Assembly (NCBI RefSeq): GCF_018861065.1 | Contig: NZ_JAHKQO010000051.1 | Coordinates: 58,713 to 122,712 of the forward strand | Length of the DNA: 64,000 bases | Origin: Paraglaciecola arctica | Lineage (GTDB): Bacteria; Pseudomonadota; Gammaproteobacteria; Enterobacterales; Alteromonadaceae | Direction of reading: 5' to 3' | In this document: positions 29,742 to 43,004 of the stretch, piece after piece | Layout: the number at the start of each line of letters is the position of its first letter | Numbering within the stretch: the stretch's first letter is position 1 | Program-made: the position numbers and the translations under genes | Notes under the pieces: model-generated | The model's input: only the letters and a program-made list of their open reading frames with translations | What the model was told of the DNA's origin: nothing | Database searches by the model: none

Positions 29742-30662
29742 TTAATCGTGACCAAAATACCCCTCTAATCTTAAAGCGATGCCATAGGAAGCCGAAAAAC
29801 TCTCGTCACGGCGCCACATAATAAAGGGTTCTACCTCGTAAAATAGCCACTTGCGTAATGTATTTTTACGCCATCTAAGACTCACTAAATATTCTTCTAA
29901 ACGATAGTTGGGGCGACTCAAACCTTCAATATAAAATCCTGATATCAACGCATTTTTTTCATCAAATTGAGTTAACTTCTGCACGTTGTGTTGCCATAAC
30001 CAATCATTACTGTGATCTCTAAAATAAAAATGATTGTTCCACCTGAATATGGAATTTTTAGTGACGCTGTGGGAAAGCTGCCATGAAAAATTCGCACCTA
30101 AGCCGTCATTGCTATACAAGTAGCCGGAGGTTTCCCAATTTAACTTGGTTTTTTCAGATAACAAATGGGAGTGCCGATAACGGCTTTTGACAAATGCCTG
30201 TAATCGACGGCCTACACCAATACGATGTGATAAACCACTTTCAGGGCTACTACGCCAACGCAACGCTAAACTAAAACGGTTTCTCTCTGTAAACTCGTTG
30301 TTGCCTGAGGATTGCAGATCATTATTTTGTCTGTCATCTTCGTAATCTGAAAAAACCAGATCTGCTCGATTTTTTAAATTAGGCAACCTAACCCTAATTT
30401 TGACCCGCGTCTCAAACTCATTTAGATGTCGACTTCTCGGTTCCCAGCCTAGGCGTATCCGTGCCTCTCCGGTTGCTTCTTCATCGTGATCAAATTCTTT
30501 AAGTTCAAAATAATCATCAAACCACATCGCGCTAGAGTTAACTGAAGACGCAATACTCTGATGCATACTGTCTAACCACGGATATTCTTGTTCTGTCTCT
30601 TGCCCATTAACTTTTGCGACAAAAGCCATAACAACAAAGAGCAGTAACAGAGCGTTTCTCAC
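29742..30662 (-). CDS. Uncharacterised exported beta-barrel-like protein
   Basis: Not assigned to a named family. GTG start at 30662 with AAAGGA 6-8 nt upstream; 306 residues. A clear signal peptide (ALLLLFVVMAFVAKVNG) precedes QETEQEYPWLDSMH. The mature part has alternating polar and aromatic strands (RIRLGWEPRSRHLNEFETRVKIRVRL near residue 70; RFSLALRWRSS near 125; NKNSIFRWNNHFYF-like segments later) and ends YGIALRLEGYFGHD, which suggests an outer-membrane beta-barrel. It sits in reverse orientation between ubiB and tatA, which are contiguous in E. coli. Confidence 0.8.
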   Translation of the reverse strand: MRNALLLLFVVMAFVAKVNGQETEQEYPWLDSMHQSIASSVNSSAMWFDDYFELKEFDHDEEATGEARIRLGWEPRSRHLNEFETRVKIRVRLPNLKNRADLVFSDYEDDRQNNDLQSSGNNEFTERNRFSLALRWRSSPESGLSHRIGVGRRLQAFVKSRYRHSHLLSEKTKLNWETSGYLYSNDGLGANFSWQLSHSVTKNSIFRWNNHFYFRDHSNDWLWQHNVQKLTQFDEKNALISGFYIEGLSRPNYRLEEYLVSLRWRKNTLRKWLFYEVEPFIMWRRDESFSASYGIALRLEGYFGHD

Positions 30663-30820
30663 ATATTTCCTTTTAATATCGGTAAACGATTGGTGTTTGC
30701 GATTTTAGAATAGCGTAATTGATGATCAATAGCTTAAACATCTCAGATTTGCTATCAAATCCAGTGACCTTTCCAATAAGCTAAGTATAATGAAATCCAT
30801 ACAGTTTCTAGGAGTATTTT

Positions 30821-31072
30821 ATGTTTGGCATTAGCCCTATGCAGTTGTTGATTATTTTGGTGATCGTAGTTTTACTTTTCGGAACCAAAAAATTACGAGG
30901 TTTAGGCGGAGATTTAGGCTCTGCATTAAAAGGTTTTAAGAAAGCCATGAGTGACGACGAAAAAGATAAAGACGCTGATTTTGTTGCGAAAGAAAAAGTC
31001 GAAGACAAATCGACTGTAGAAGCAGAAAAAACAGTTCAACAAACCAAGAGTGAACAAAAAGAGCAAAGTTAA
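30821..31072 (+). CDS. tatA: Sec-independent protein translocase TatA
   Basis: Pore-forming subunit of the twin-arginine translocase, exporting folded proteins. In 83 residues, a single N-terminal membrane segment ([22 protein letters not shown], residues 7-28), the [10 protein letters not shown] hinge, an amphipathic helix and a Lys/Glu-rich tail. Good ribosome site (TAGGAG, 7-8 nt spacer). Its stop overlaps the tatB ATG (TAATG). Confidence 0.96.
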   Translation: MFGISPMQLLIILVIVVLLFGTKKLRGLGGDLGSALKGFKKAMSDDEKDKDADFVAKEKVEDKSTVEAEKTVQQTKSEQKEQS

Positions 31073-31371
31073 TGTTTGATATCGGCTTTTTCGAACTACT
31101 AATTATTGCTGTTGTTGGTTTGGTAGTATTGGGACCGGAAAGGTTACCCGGTGCTGTGCGCTCGACTATGAAAACAGTACGCAGTATTAAAGGTATGGCC
31201 AGTGGTTTTCGCCAAGAGGTTGAACAACAATTCAAAATTCACGAATTACACGAAAACTTGAAAAAAGCCGAACAGCAAAACTTAGAGAATCTATCTCCTG
31301 AATTACAACAATCTGTTGATGAGCTTCGCGATGCCGCCAAGTCCGTTCAAAAACCTTATTCTAAAGAGTAA
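31072..31371 (+). CDS. tatB: Sec-independent protein translocase TatB
   Basis: Substrate-receptor subunit of the Tat complex with TatC. Short for TatB at 99 residues (E. coli 171), but with the TatB-type N-terminus: [26 protein letters not shown], including the Glu in the membrane segment and the LGPERLP hinge, then an amphipathic helix with [18 protein letters not shown]. Overlaps tatA by one base; tatC begins 2 bp after its stop. Confidence 0.95.
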   Translation: MFDIGFFELLIIAVVGLVVLGPERLPGAVRSTMKTVRSIKGMASGFRQEVEQQFKIHELHENLKKAEQQNLENLSPELQQSVDELRDAAKSVQKPYSKE

Positions 31372-31373
31372 CT

Positions 31374-32117
31374 ATGGCTGAACCCAATAGCTTAATTGCT
31401 CATTTAATCGAGCTCCGAGGCCGTGTATTAAAGGCCGTTGTTAGCGTATTTGTCGTGTTTTTATGCTTGGTTTATTTTGCCCAAGATTTATACCATTGGT
31501 TAGCCACTCCTTTATTAGACACTTTGCCTGAAAACGCACAAATGATTGCGACAGACGTGGCTTCACCTTTCTTTGCTCCATTTAAGTTGACTATGGTGCT
31601 GTCGTTTTTTATCGCAATACCCGTCATACTTTACCAAATATGGGGGTTTGTCGCGCCAGGTTTGTATAAAAACGAAAAACGATTAGTCGCGCCGCTATTG
31701 CTTTCAAGCACCCTATTGTTTTATTTAGGAATGGCGTTTGCCTATTACGTGGTTTTCCCACTGGCCTTTGCATTTTTCTCTAGCGTCGCGCCAGAGGGCG
31801 TAGCAATCAATACCGATATCAGTAGTTACCTTAATTTTGTGCTTAAAATATTTTTTGCATTTGGTTTGGCTTTTGAAATTCCTGTTGCTGTTGTTTTGAT
31901 GTGTTGGACGGGCATGACAACTGTGGAATCACTTCGAGCAAAACGCCCTTACGTCATCGTAGCAGTGTTTGTAGTTGGCATGTTACTTACTCCTCCAGAT
32001 ATCATCTCTCAAACTTTGCTCGCTATACCTATGTGGGTGTTATATGAATTCGGTATTATTGTTGGCAGTATTTATTCCCGCAATAGTTCAGATCAAGAGC
32101 AGCAGGGCTCGTCTTGA
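31374..32117 (+). CDS. tatC: Sec-independent protein translocase TatC
   Basis: Six-TM core receptor of the Tat translocase that binds the twin-arginine signal. In 247 residues the N-terminal LIAHLIELRGRVLKAV (residues 5-20) with the conserved HLxELR motif, PFFAPFKLTM near residue 66, the LYKNEKRLVAPLLLSSTLLFYLGMAFAYYVVFPLAFAFF stretch, and the C-terminal GMLLTPPDIISQTLLAIPMWVLYE are all family hallmarks. Ends the tatABC operon; tatD follows 116 bp later. Confidence 0.97.
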   Translation: MAEPNSLIAHLIELRGRVLKAVVSVFVVFLCLVYFAQDLYHWLATPLLDTLPENAQMIATDVASPFFAPFKLTMVLSFFIAIPVILYQIWGFVAPGLYKNEKRLVAPLLLSSTLLFYLGMAFAYYVVFPLAFAFFSSVAPEGVAINTDISSYLNFVLKIFFAFGLAFEIPVAVVLMCWTGMTTVESLRAKRPYVIVAVFVVGMLLTPPDIISQTLLAIPMWVLYEFGIIVGSIYSRNSSDQEQQGSS

Positions 32118-32233
32118 AGCATGCATCAGAATATATTGTGGCGACGTGTGCGAGTCTAAGCCTAAACTCCCTTAAAGCTAGTTTGCTTTTAAATGAATTT
32201 TCCTTTTTTGTGATAGACGAATGAGGTAAACAA

Positions 32234-33035
32234 ATGTCTTGGTGTGATATTGGAGTTAATTTTACTGATCCCCGTTTATCTTTTGAGGCAGTATTTGAAC
32301 GTGCTTTAGCAGCTGACGTTAGCCATATCATCATAACTGGAACAAACTTAGCCAAGAGTCATAAAGCGATTCAATTGGCGCAACAATATCCCTGTCACTT
32401 ATCTACAACAATTGGCGTTCACCCTCATGACGCTAGCCAATTTACCCAACAAACTGTCTATGACCTTAAAGCCTTAGCCAAATCACCCCAAGTTGTAGCA
32501 ATGGGTGAATGTGGTTTAGATTTTAATCGAAATTTTTCCACTCCCGAGCAACAGTTGTTTGCTTTTGAAGAACAACTTAAGTTAGCCAGCGAACTAGGAT
32601 TACCGGTATTTTTACATGAACGTGATGCATTTGAGGCGCAGGTTGACTTATTGACAAAGTATCGCACTCACTTAAAAGGGGGCGTAGTGCATTGTTTTAC
32701 CGGCAATAGAGAACAGATGCATCGTTACTTAGATTTAGATCTGTTTATTGGCATAACTGGATGGGGTTGTGACCTCAAACGCGGCCTAGATCTGCGAGAA
32801 GCGCTGAAAACATTACCCTTAAACCGAATATTGTTGGAAACCGACGCGCCTTACCTACGCCCTAAAAGTCTTGCCAATAACCGTAAAGTAGACCAAGGTA
32901 ATAACGAACCCGCCTACCTACCCTATATTGCAGAGCAAGTAGCAGAGTTGATGGAAATTGATACCGAAACTCTAAAAGAAGCATGCCAAACCAATGCACA
33001 GAAATTATTCGAATTTTCTAAGCAACGAGCAGCGC

Positions 33036-33043
<8 letters not shown>
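32234..33043 (+). CDS. tatD: TatD family metal-dependent DNase
   Basis: A 269-residue TatD hydrolase (TIM barrel, DNase/exonuclease linked to DNA repair and fragmentation), not part of the translocase. The family start CDIGVNFTD, GVHPHDASQF near residue 60, MGECGLDFNRNFS near 92, PVFLHERDAF near 125, GGVVHCFTGN near 150 and LLETDAPYLRPK near 205 supply the metal ligands. The downstream diguanylate cyclase gene starts inside its last codons (8-nt overlap, ATGAGTAA). Confidence 0.95.
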
Positions 33044-35932
<2,889 letters not shown>

Positions 35933-36058
35933 CTTGGGATTAAATTTAAAGAAAACCTCTAGTTATTTGTTACTTTTCACGGCGTTATGTTCTTGCAATA
36001 GAGCTAACGCCTGGTTCACAGTAATCTTGTAGCCAAACTTGTTGCTAAAATGGCAACC

Positions 36059-37576
36059 CTAAAAACATTCGAGTACCCAACCGACTTTATGTTGCTGCCA
36101 TTTTTCATTAGCTAATTCAGCATCGATCAAGGGGTGAGATTTCAACCAACCTTCAGGAAAAGTAAGCACCCACTTTTCATCAGATACCGTAATTGTAAAG
36201 TCCGCTACCAAATTATCTTTTCGTCGAATCGAGAGTAAACATGACAAACGTAATATTCTAACTAAGACCAAAAGGGCTTGGCGCACTTCTGGATGGAAGA
36301 AATCAAACAAACCGAGTTTAATTTCTTGCCTATGACTTTCAACTAAGGTTTTAATGCCGGCCCGTTGTTGTTGAGTGTAACCCACCATAGGTAAGTGTTT
36401 GAGTATATATGCCCCATGTTGATGATGTAGCTTATATTCGATATGCAATCCAATTTCATGCAACATAGCTGCTGCCATCAACATGGCTTCACTGTCGACT
36501 TTTCCTAACTCAATTTGATTTTGTATTTGCTTAAACAAACCAAGTGCAATACTTTTAACTCGGTTAGCGTGTTGAGGATCCATATGAAAACGTTCAATAC
36601 ACTGCTCTAACGTTTGCAATCTGCGGTCGTTTTGTTGCATGTTATCTAACATGCCGTAAATAAGCCCTTCTCTTAAGGCCCCTCCCGATATTTGCATTTC
36701 TTGAATATTTAGCTGCTCAAACAACGCGATCAATATAGCTAAGCCACTAGGAAAAATCGCTCTCCTAGACTCAATTAAACCTTCTATTTGCAATAAATCG
36801 ATAGACTCACAATCAATACACTGCTGTTTTAAATTATGTAGATAATCTAGACGGATAGAATCACTGATACCTTGTGTCACTAAAATTTCAGTAATCGCTT
36901 GTGGAGTGCCGGATGCGCCTAAACACTGTTGCCAGTCAAAACTGATAAAGTCATTTTTGACTGGTTCTAACAACGATTTAGCCGCTTGAATAGCCTGTTC
37001 AAAATTCTGTTTTGATATTTTACCGTCAGTAAAAAAGTGCTCTTTGAATGTGACACATCCCATATTTAGACTAATTAAGTGAATCGGGTTCATGTCATTG
37101 CCGACAATCACTTCAGTGCTCGCACCGCCTATGTCAATCACCAAAGAGTTACCTTGATTTGCAGAGGTATAGGCCACTCCTAAATATATTTGCCTGGCTT
37201 CTTCCTCACCATCAATCACGTCTAATTTATGTTTGAGAATTTTTTCAGCTTTTTTGATAAACACATCTGCATTAGCGGCTAACCGTAATGTAGCGGTTCC
37301 AACAATTTTAATATTTGAAAGAGGAATATCCTGCAATCGTTCAGCAAAGGTTTCTAAGCAACTCCAACCTCTATCAAGACTTTGCTGGTCAAGCATCATA
37401 TTTTCATCTAGACCTGCAGCGAGACGTACTTTCTGCTTTACTTTACCAATAATATGTACGCTACCCGCCACAACTCGCACAATAACCATATGAAAGCTAT
37501 TAGAGCCTAAATCTACGGCGGCATACAATTGCTCAGGTTGCGAAAAGGGCGTAAATATCTCGGTATTAGTATTCAT
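36059..37576 (-). CDS. gppA: Ppx/GppA family phosphatase, GppA by context
   Basis: Exopolyphosphatase / guanosine pentaphosphatase family, 505 residues (E. coli GppA 494). The ASKHA-fold ATP/phosphate motifs appear as [17 protein letters not shown] near residue 20 and [14 protein letters not shown] near 145; the C-terminal HD-like region includes [22 protein letters not shown] near 370. Family members hydrolyse pppGpp to ppGpp and/or polyphosphate. Assignment to GppA rather than Ppx rests on the gppA-rhlB / trxA-rho order shared with E. coli and an ATGA overlap with rhlB. Confidence 0.9.
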   Translation of the reverse strand: MNTNTEIFTPFSQPEQLYAAVDLGSNSFHMVIVRVVAGSVHIIGKVKQKVRLAAGLDENMMLDQQSLDRGWSCLETFAERLQDIPLSNIKIVGTATLRLAANADVFIKKAEKILKHKLDVIDGEEEARQIYLGVAYTSANQGNSLVIDIGGASTEVIVGNDMNPIHLISLNMGCVTFKEHFFTDGKISKQNFEQAIQAAKSLLEPVKNDFISFDWQQCLGASGTPQAITEILVTQGISDSIRLDYLHNLKQQCIDCESIDLLQIEGLIESRRAIFPSGLAILIALFEQLNIQEMQISGGALREGLIYGMLDNMQQNDRRLQTLEQCIERFHMDPQHANRVKSIALGLFKQIQNQIELGKVDSEAMLMAAAMLHEIGLHIEYKLHHQHGAYILKHLPMVGYTQQQRAGIKTLVESHRQEIKLGLFDFFHPEVRQALLVLVRILRLSCLLSIRRKDNLVADFTITVSDEKWVLTFPEGWLKSHPLIDAELANEKWQQHKVGWVLECF

Positions 37577-38835
37577 CTATTTCGATTTGGGCGAGGACCT
37601 GAAGGTCGTTTTTGGTGACTTTTACCACTTTGCATACGTTTTTTATATCGAGCTTTAGGTGGGGTCACATCACGTAATAGATCATTGGGGTTATACTCTG
37701 TTACTGGAATTGAGTGTTGCACATACTCTTCTATTGCCGGTAAATTCAAAGCATATTTTTCACAAGCAAAACTAATTGAACTGCCGCTTTCACCTGCACG
37801 ACCTGTTCGACCAATACGGTGTACGTAATCTTCTGCATCATCTGGTAAATCATAGTTAAAGACATGGCTTACCATTGGAATATGTAAACCGCGAGCAGCA
37901 ACATCCGTCGCCACTAATATATCAATCACACCACTTGTGAAGTTATCCAGTATTTTTAATCGTTTGTTTTGCGGCACATCTCCGCTTAACAAACCTACTC
38001 TATGATTATCCGCTTCTAGCCAATCAGAAACCCGTTCACAACCGTGTTTGGTATTAGCAAACACTATCGCTTTATCTGGCCACTCTTCTTCCATTAAAGT
38101 TAATAACAAATACGGCTTATCTTCGTCTGAGGGGTAAAATAGCTCTTCTTTTACACGTTCTGCGGTTTTTCTTTCAGGCTCAATCTGTACATGAGTCGGA
38201 TTGTCCATATGATCATACGCTAACTCCTGGACGCGGTATGACAAAGTTGCTGAAAACAGCATACTTAAACGTTCAGTTGGTTTTGGCATTCTCTTGAATA
38301 AAAACCGAATATCTTTGATGAAGCCTAAGTCAAACATACGATCGGCTTCGTCTAACACAGCAACCTGGATGCCGGCCAACGAAAATATATTTTGTTTGTA
38401 GTAATCGATAATCCGACCTGTAGTGCCAATAATTATATCTACACCACCTTGTAATTTTTCCCGTTGACTTTGATAACCCTCGCCCCCATAAATCAATCCA
38501 AGGGTTAAACCCGTGTGTTGGCTGAGCAATTCTGCATCGTTAAAAATTTGCACCGCTAATTCACGGGTAGGCGCCATGATGATCGCCCTAGGCTGACGTT
38601 TTGAGTCTTGTGGGTTAGTCAACAAATAGTGGAAAGTGGCGACCAAAAATGCGATGGTTTTACCTGTTCCTGTTTGCGCTTGACCGGCAATATCATTGCC
38701 CTCAAGTAGCTGCGGTAAACTCAATGCTTGAATAGGTGTACAAAGACTAAAATTGGCCGCATTTAGGGCTTCTATAACCTTTGTATTAATGGGTAAGTCT
38801 GAAAATTTTGTATCGGTTAAATGTGTAGTTGGCAT
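37573..38835 (-). CDS. rhlB: ATP-dependent RNA helicase RhlB
   Basis: DEAD-box helicase of the RNA degradosome, 420 residues (E. coli 421). Motifs in order: Q motif [16 protein letters not shown] near residue 30, Walker A AQTGTGKT near 56, [13 protein letters not shown] in [13 protein letters not shown] near 163, SAT in LFSATLS near 195, then the second RecA domain with [20 protein letters not shown] near 315 and [10 protein letters not shown] near 342. The basic C-terminal tail ([23 protein letters not shown] part) is normal for RhlB. Four-base ATGA overlap with gppA; divergent from trxA. Confidence 0.96.
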   Translation of the reverse strand: MPTTHLTDTKFSDLPINTKVIEALNAANFSLCTPIQALSLPQLLEGNDIAGQAQTGTGKTIAFLVATFHYLLTNPQDSKRQPRAIIMAPTRELAVQIFNDAELLSQHTGLTLGLIYGGEGYQSQREKLQGGVDIIIGTTGRIIDYYKQNIFSLAGIQVAVLDEADRMFDLGFIKDIRFLFKRMPKPTERLSMLFSATLSYRVQELAYDHMDNPTHVQIEPERKTAERVKEELFYPSDEDKPYLLLTLMEEEWPDKAIVFANTKHGCERVSDWLEADNHRVGLLSGDVPQNKRLKILDNFTSGVIDILVATDVAARGLHIPMVSHVFNYDLPDDAEDYVHRIGRTGRAGESGSSISFACEKYALNLPAIEEYVQHSIPVTEYNPNDLLRDVTPPKARYKKRMQSGKSHQKRPSGPRPNRNR

Positions 38836-38936
38836 AGCTTATAGCTTATCATTGCTTGCATTAAAAACCAGTTTCTATATAACAATCATAACCGTGCTGA
38901 GTCATGTCAGCCAGAGAAAAAATTACGGAGAAAAGA

Positions 38937-39263
38937 ATGAGCGACAAAATTATCCAGTTATCTGATGATAGTTTCGAGGCCGATGTTATCAATGCTGCTG
39001 GTCCTGTGTTAGTTGATTTTTGGGCAGAATGGTGTGGTCCATGTAAAATGATCGCACCTATACTGCATGAAGTAGCTGACGAATTTGACGGCAAAGTAAC
39101 AGTTGGCAAGCTGAATGTCGATGAAAATAACGAAACACCACCTAAGTATGGCATTAGAGGTATTCCTACCTTGTTGTTATTTAAAGGCGGAAATGTAGCA
39201 GCAACTAAAGTAGGCGCCTTGTCAAAAGCGCAACTTTTAGAGTTTTTGAACGAAAACATCTAA
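38937..39263 (+). CDS. trxA: Thioredoxin 1
   Basis: The general cytosolic disulfide reductant, 108 residues. The active site WCGPC lies at about residues 32-36 in [17 protein letters not shown], and the cis-proline in RGIPTLLLF near residue 75. The frame opens at 38904, but the ATG at 38937 gives the family N-terminus [10 protein letters not shown] and has CGGAGAAAAGA upstream. Divergent from rhlB and upstream of rho with its own terminator. Confidence 0.98.
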   Translation: MSDKIIQLSDDSFEADVINAAGPVLVDFWAEWCGPCKMIAPILHEVADEFDGKVTVGKLNVDENNETPPKYGIRGIPTLLLFKGGNVAATKVGALSKAQLLEFLNENI

Positions 39264-39289
39264 TCTTTGTTATTACAAAATAAAATATG

Positions 39290-39316
39290 AAAGCTCAGCA
39301 AATGCTGGGCTTTTTT
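39290..39316 (+). terminator. Rho-independent terminator of trxA
   Basis: AAGCTCAGCA pairs with TGCTGGGCTT (one G-T pair) around a 2-nt AA loop and runs into a T tract (TTTTTTAT). It lies about 27 bp after the trxA stop. Confidence 0.85.
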
Positions 39317-39614
39317 ATATCTGCAAATACCAGCAACTTGTCTACAGCGCCTATTCCTATTGTAAATAAATTGTTATTCAAGTTTTTGGAAATTGACCGA
39401 TACTGTAAACTAATAATGTGTGATGGGTTTAAAATCCGCTAACCAGCAGACAATTCACTGGACTCAGGTTTTATTTGGTGCTAACTTTTATAGTGTTCAT
39501 ACCTGAACACCCCTGTACTTCGCTCAAATCAGAGATGTAAATAAGTAAAAAACCTTTGAATCACTCAATCAAACTGGCTTTAAAAACAAGCTTCAGCATA
39601 AAGACCCACCAATT
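39317..39614 (+). other. Long rho leader region
   Basis: About 300 bp without an annotated gene before rho. It holds a possible small reading frame at 39423-39506 (27 codons, MGLKSANQQT start) without a convincing ribosome site, and a perfect 7-bp hairpin GTGTTCA/TGAACAC at 39493-39510 containing its stop codon, followed by CCCCTGTAC. In E. coli the rho leader is the site of autoregulated termination; a similar role here is inferred, not shown. No protein similarity to the E. coli leader peptide is seen. Confidence 0.35.
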
Positions 39615-40880
39615 ATGAACCTAACGGAACTCAAGAACAAACCGATCAGTGAACTAGTTAGCCTAGCGGAAGAAATGAAGCTAGAAAACATGGCCCGCGC
39701 TCGTAAACAAGACATTATTTTCTCAATCCTTAAATCACACGCTAAGAGCGGTGAAGACATTTTTGGAAATGGCGTATTGGAAATTCTCCAAGATGGCTTT
39801 GGATTCTTGCGTTCCAACGACTCTTCGTACTTAGCTGGGCCAGACGATATATACGTATCACCTAGTCAGATTAGACGCTTCAACCTGCGTACTGGTGACA
39901 CTATAGCGGGGAAAATTCGCCCCCCCAAGGACACTGAACGTTACTTTGCATTATTAAAAATTAGTGAAGTGAATTACGATCGCCCTGAAAATGCGCGCAA
40001 TAAAATATTGTTCGAAAACTTAACTCCTCTACATGCTAACGAACGTTTAACCATGGAACGGGGTAATGGCAGTAGTGAAGATATCACTGCGCGAGTTTTA
40101 GACTTAGCTTCACCAATCGGCCGTGGTCAACGTGGTCTAATCGTCGCTCCACCTAAAGCTGGTAAGACATTACTGCTGCAGAACATAGCGCAATCAATTG
40201 CAGCCAATCACCCTGAATGTTTATTGATGGTGTTGTTGATAGATGAACGTCCCGAAGAAGTAACAGAAATGCAACGCTTGGTTCGAGGTGAAGTAGTCGC
40301 TTCTACCTTTGACGAACCAGCTAGCCGTCACGTCCAAGTGGCAGAAATGGTTATCGAAAAAGCCAAACGTTTAGTTGAGCATAAAAAAGACGTCGTTATC
40401 TTACTGGACTCAATTACCCGACTAGCACGCGCGTACAACACAGTTATTCCATCTTCAGGTAAAGTACTAACAGGTGGTGTGGATGCTAATGCTTTGCACA
40501 AACCTAAACGTTTCTTTGGTGCTGCCCGAAACATCGAAGAAGGTGGAAGCTTAACCATTATTGCCACTGCATTGATCGATACAGGCTCTAAAATGGATGA
40601 AGTTATCTACGAAGAGTTTAAAGGTACCGGTAATATGGAATTACACCTTAATCGTAAGATTGCTGAAAAACGCGTATTCCCAGCTATTGATTACAATCGT
40701 TCTGGCACGCGTAGAGAAGAGTTATTAACGACTCAAGACGAATTACAAAAAATGTGGATATTGCGAAAAATTGTGCATGAAATGTCTGAAATAGACGCTA
40801 TGGAGTTTTTGATTGGCAAGTTGTCTATGACAAAAACCAACAATGAATTCTTTACAGCGATGCGTAGACAAAAAAGCTAG
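39615..40880 (+). CDS. rho: Transcription termination factor Rho
   Basis: Hexameric RNA-dependent ATPase that ends transcription, 421 residues (E. coli 419). The N-terminal helical and cold-shock RNA-binding domain (residues 1-125) includes [15 protein letters not shown] and [19 protein letters not shown]. The ATPase core has Walker [12 protein letters not shown] near residue 178, [14 protein letters not shown] near 210, [16 protein letters not shown] near 262 (Walker B), and the conserved end [15 protein letters not shown]. Good match throughout, single gene. Confidence 0.98.
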   Translation: MNLTELKNKPISELVSLAEEMKLENMARARKQDIIFSILKSHAKSGEDIFGNGVLEILQDGFGFLRSNDSSYLAGPDDIYVSPSQIRRFNLRTGDTIAGKIRPPKDTERYFALLKISEVNYDRPENARNKILFENLTPLHANERLTMERGNGSSEDITARVLDLASPIGRGQRGLIVAPPKAGKTLLLQNIAQSIAANHPECLLMVLLIDERPEEVTEMQRLVRGEVVASTFDEPASRHVQVAEMVIEKAKRLVEHKKDVVILLDSITRLARAYNTVIPSSGKVLTGGVDANALHKPKRFFGAARNIEEGGSLTIIATALIDTGSKMDEVIYEEFKGTGNMELHLNRKIAEKRVFPAIDYNRSGTRREELLTTQDELQKMWILRKIVHEMSEIDAMEFLIGKLSMTKTNNEFFTAMRRQKS

Positions 40881-40905
40881 TCTTTTTTAGTTTCCCTAAA
40901 ATACC

Positions 40906-40946
40906 AAAATCCGCTTTCAGGAAACTGTTAGCGGATTTTTTTGATT
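40906..40946 (+). terminator. Rho-independent terminator of rho
   Basis: AAAATCCGCT (40906-40915) pairs with AGCGGATTTT (40930-40939) around a 14-nt loop, followed by more T residues (TTTTGATTTTTT). Located 26 bp after the rho stop. Confidence 0.85.
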
Positions 40947-41030
40947 TTTTGGCCCCATAGCTGTTTAAAATTTGACAAGCCCATGTGCTTTTAAGATATT
41001 AGATATCTGCTTCCTCACAGTCGATAAACT

Positions 41031-42323
41031 ATGAAACTGTTCATACCTGCAGTACTCGTATTATTAATTTTTACACCTCGTATATTCGCAGCCCCAAGTC
41101 TTGAACAAATGTTAATTGATATTGAACCTAAAGTAATAAAGTGGCGTCATCATTTACATAAAAATCCTGAGCTATCCAACCGCGAATTTGAAACCGCAAG
41201 TTACGTCAGCAAACACCTTGAAAGCTTAGGCTTACAGGTACAAAAGGGGGTTGCGATAACAGGAGTGGTAGCGGTACTTGATAGTGGCAAACCGGGACCA
41301 GTGGTTGCACTGCGAGCGGATATGGATGGACTACCAGTGCTGGAGCAAAACGATTTACCTTGGAAATCTACTGCTCGTGGAGAGCTTGAAGGTAAGGATG
41401 TACCGGTAATGCACGCCTGTGGCCATGATACCCATGTAGCCATGTTAATGGGAGCAGCGGATATTTTGGTGAAAATGAAAAATAAACTACGCGGCAAAGT
41501 GAAGTTCATTTTTCAACCCGCAGAAGAAGGAGCCCCAAGAGGCGAAAAAGGTGGGGCCGAGCTAATGGTTGAAGAAGGCGTATTAAAAAATCCCGAAGTA
41601 GACGTTATATTTGGCTTACATATCAGTGCGGAAACCGACGTAGGTAAAATACGCTATAAAGAAGGTGGCGCAATGGCAGCGGTTGACCCTTTTAAAATTG
41701 TAGTAAAAGGTAAACAAGCACACGGCGCTTACCCATGGTTAAGTGTTGATCCTATTACCACAGCCGCTCAAATCATTATGAGTTTACAAACCATAGTCAG
41801 CCGAGAAATCAAACTAATTAATGAAGCGGCAGTGGTCACTATCGGTTCTATTCATGGCGGTAACCGCTCAAACATCATTCCAAGTGAAGTGGAAATAGTA
41901 GGTACTATAAGAACGTTAAATAAAGCCGCACGGGAACATATGTATGAAGCACTTCCAAGGAAAGTCAAAGGTATCGCAGACAGTATGCGCGCCACAGCTG
42001 AAATCACTTTGCCTTTAGATTATTACTACCCCATTACCTACAATGATCCGGCGCTCACTGAAAAGATGTTGCCTACACTAATTAAAAGTGCAGGCAACGA
42101 CAATGTCATTTACAGTAAACCAGTAACCGGAGCTGAAGACTTCTCGTTTTTTCAAGAAAAAGTACCTGGACTCTATTTATGGATTGGGGGTAAACCATTA
42201 AACGTGCCGGCAAACGAAGCACCCGCCCACCACACTCCTGAATTTTACGTTGATGATTCAGGCATGAAAACAGGTGTGAAATTACTCACAGACTTAACCT
42301 TAGATTACATGAAGCTGCATTAA
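41031..42323 (+). CDS. Exported M20D amidohydrolase / carboxypeptidase
   Basis: A 430-residue M20 metallopeptidase of the IAA-amino-acid-hydrolase / HipO type with a signal peptide (LFIPAVLVLLIFTPRIFA, residues 3-20), so probably periplasmic. Metal ligands are visible in MHACGHDTHVAML near residue 128, QPAEEGAPRGEKGG near 162, GLHIS near 195 and TGAEDFSFFQEKVPGLYLWIGG near 366. The dimerisation domain is the middle part (KQAHGAYPWLSVDPI). Such enzymes cleave N-acyl amino acids or dipeptides; substrate unknown. Single gene between rho and purE. Confidence 0.9.
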   Translation: MKLFIPAVLVLLIFTPRIFAAPSLEQMLIDIEPKVIKWRHHLHKNPELSNREFETASYVSKHLESLGLQVQKGVAITGVVAVLDSGKPGPVVALRADMDGLPVLEQNDLPWKSTARGELEGKDVPVMHACGHDTHVAMLMGAADILVKMKNKLRGKVKFIFQPAEEGAPRGEKGGAELMVEEGVLKNPEVDVIFGLHISAETDVGKIRYKEGGAMAAVDPFKIVVKGKQAHGAYPWLSVDPITTAAQIIMSLQTIVSREIKLINEAAVVTIGSIHGGNRSNIIPSEVEIVGTIRTLNKAAREHMYEALPRKVKGIADSMRATAEITLPLDYYYPITYNDPALTEKMLPTLIKSAGNDNVIYSKPVTGAEDFSFFQEKVPGLYLWIGGKPLNVPANEAPAHHTPEFYVDDSGMKTGVKLLTDLTLDYMKLH

Positions 42324-42447
42324 AACAGGGCTGCTGAATGTACAGGTTGATATGGTTTCTATGCTGATTGCAATAGGCTACAATACGCCTCCAAAATTTT
42401 AGGGGAATGGCCCCCAAACCACTCAATGTGATTTAAGAGAGAATGTT

Positions 42448-42942
42448 ATGCCGGACGTGGCAATAGTAATGGGATCAAAATCAGACTGGCCCACCATGCA
42501 ACACGCAGCTCAAATGTTAGAAAAGCTTGGCGTAAGTTACACAGCCAAAGTTGTCTCTGCTCATCGTACTCCCAATTTACTCACAGACTTCTCTGAGGAA
42601 GCTGCTAGTCAGGGCTTTCAAGTAATAATTGGTGGCGCAGGCGGTGCAGCACATTTGCCTGGTATGATTGCCGCACATACTCATTTACCCGTGTTTGGCG
42701 TGCCTGTGCGTTCTAGTCAACTTAACGGCATTGATTCTTTACTGTCAATAGTACAAATGCCCAAAGGTGTTGCCGTAGGCACTTTAGCGATTGGAGAAGC
42801 CGGCGCAGTCAATGCGGGACTTCTGGCAGCGCAAATTATTGCGCTGCAAAACCCTGACGTTCGCCAAGCGGTCAAAGATTTTCGAGCTGAGCAAACCGCT
42901 ACCGTTCTAGCTCAGGATGAACTTGTCCTTCCCTCTTTATGA
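42448..42942 (+). CDS. purE: N5-carboxyaminoimidazole ribonucleotide mutase PurE
   Basis: Converts N5-CAIR to CAIR in purine synthesis; class I PurE, 164 residues. [13 protein letters not shown] near residue 8, [14 protein letters not shown] near 37 (catalytic His), [25 protein letters not shown] near 68 and the [20 protein letters not shown] segment near 100 are all conserved. Preceded by a purine-rich AAGAGAG ribosome site. purK follows after 62 bp; the pair substitutes for the eukaryotic one-enzyme route. Confidence 0.97.
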   Translation: MPDVAIVMGSKSDWPTMQHAAQMLEKLGVSYTAKVVSAHRTPNLLTDFSEEAASQGFQVIIGGAGGAAHLPGMIAAHTHLPVFGVPVRSSQLNGIDSLLSIVQMPKGVAVGTLAIGEAGAVNAGLLAAQIIALQNPDVRQAVKDFRAEQTATVLAQDELVLPSL

Positions 42943-43004
42943 TAATGATTAAAGACAAACATGATAAAAACATACATGATGAAAACGCGGGTGGGATTGT
43001 CTAA

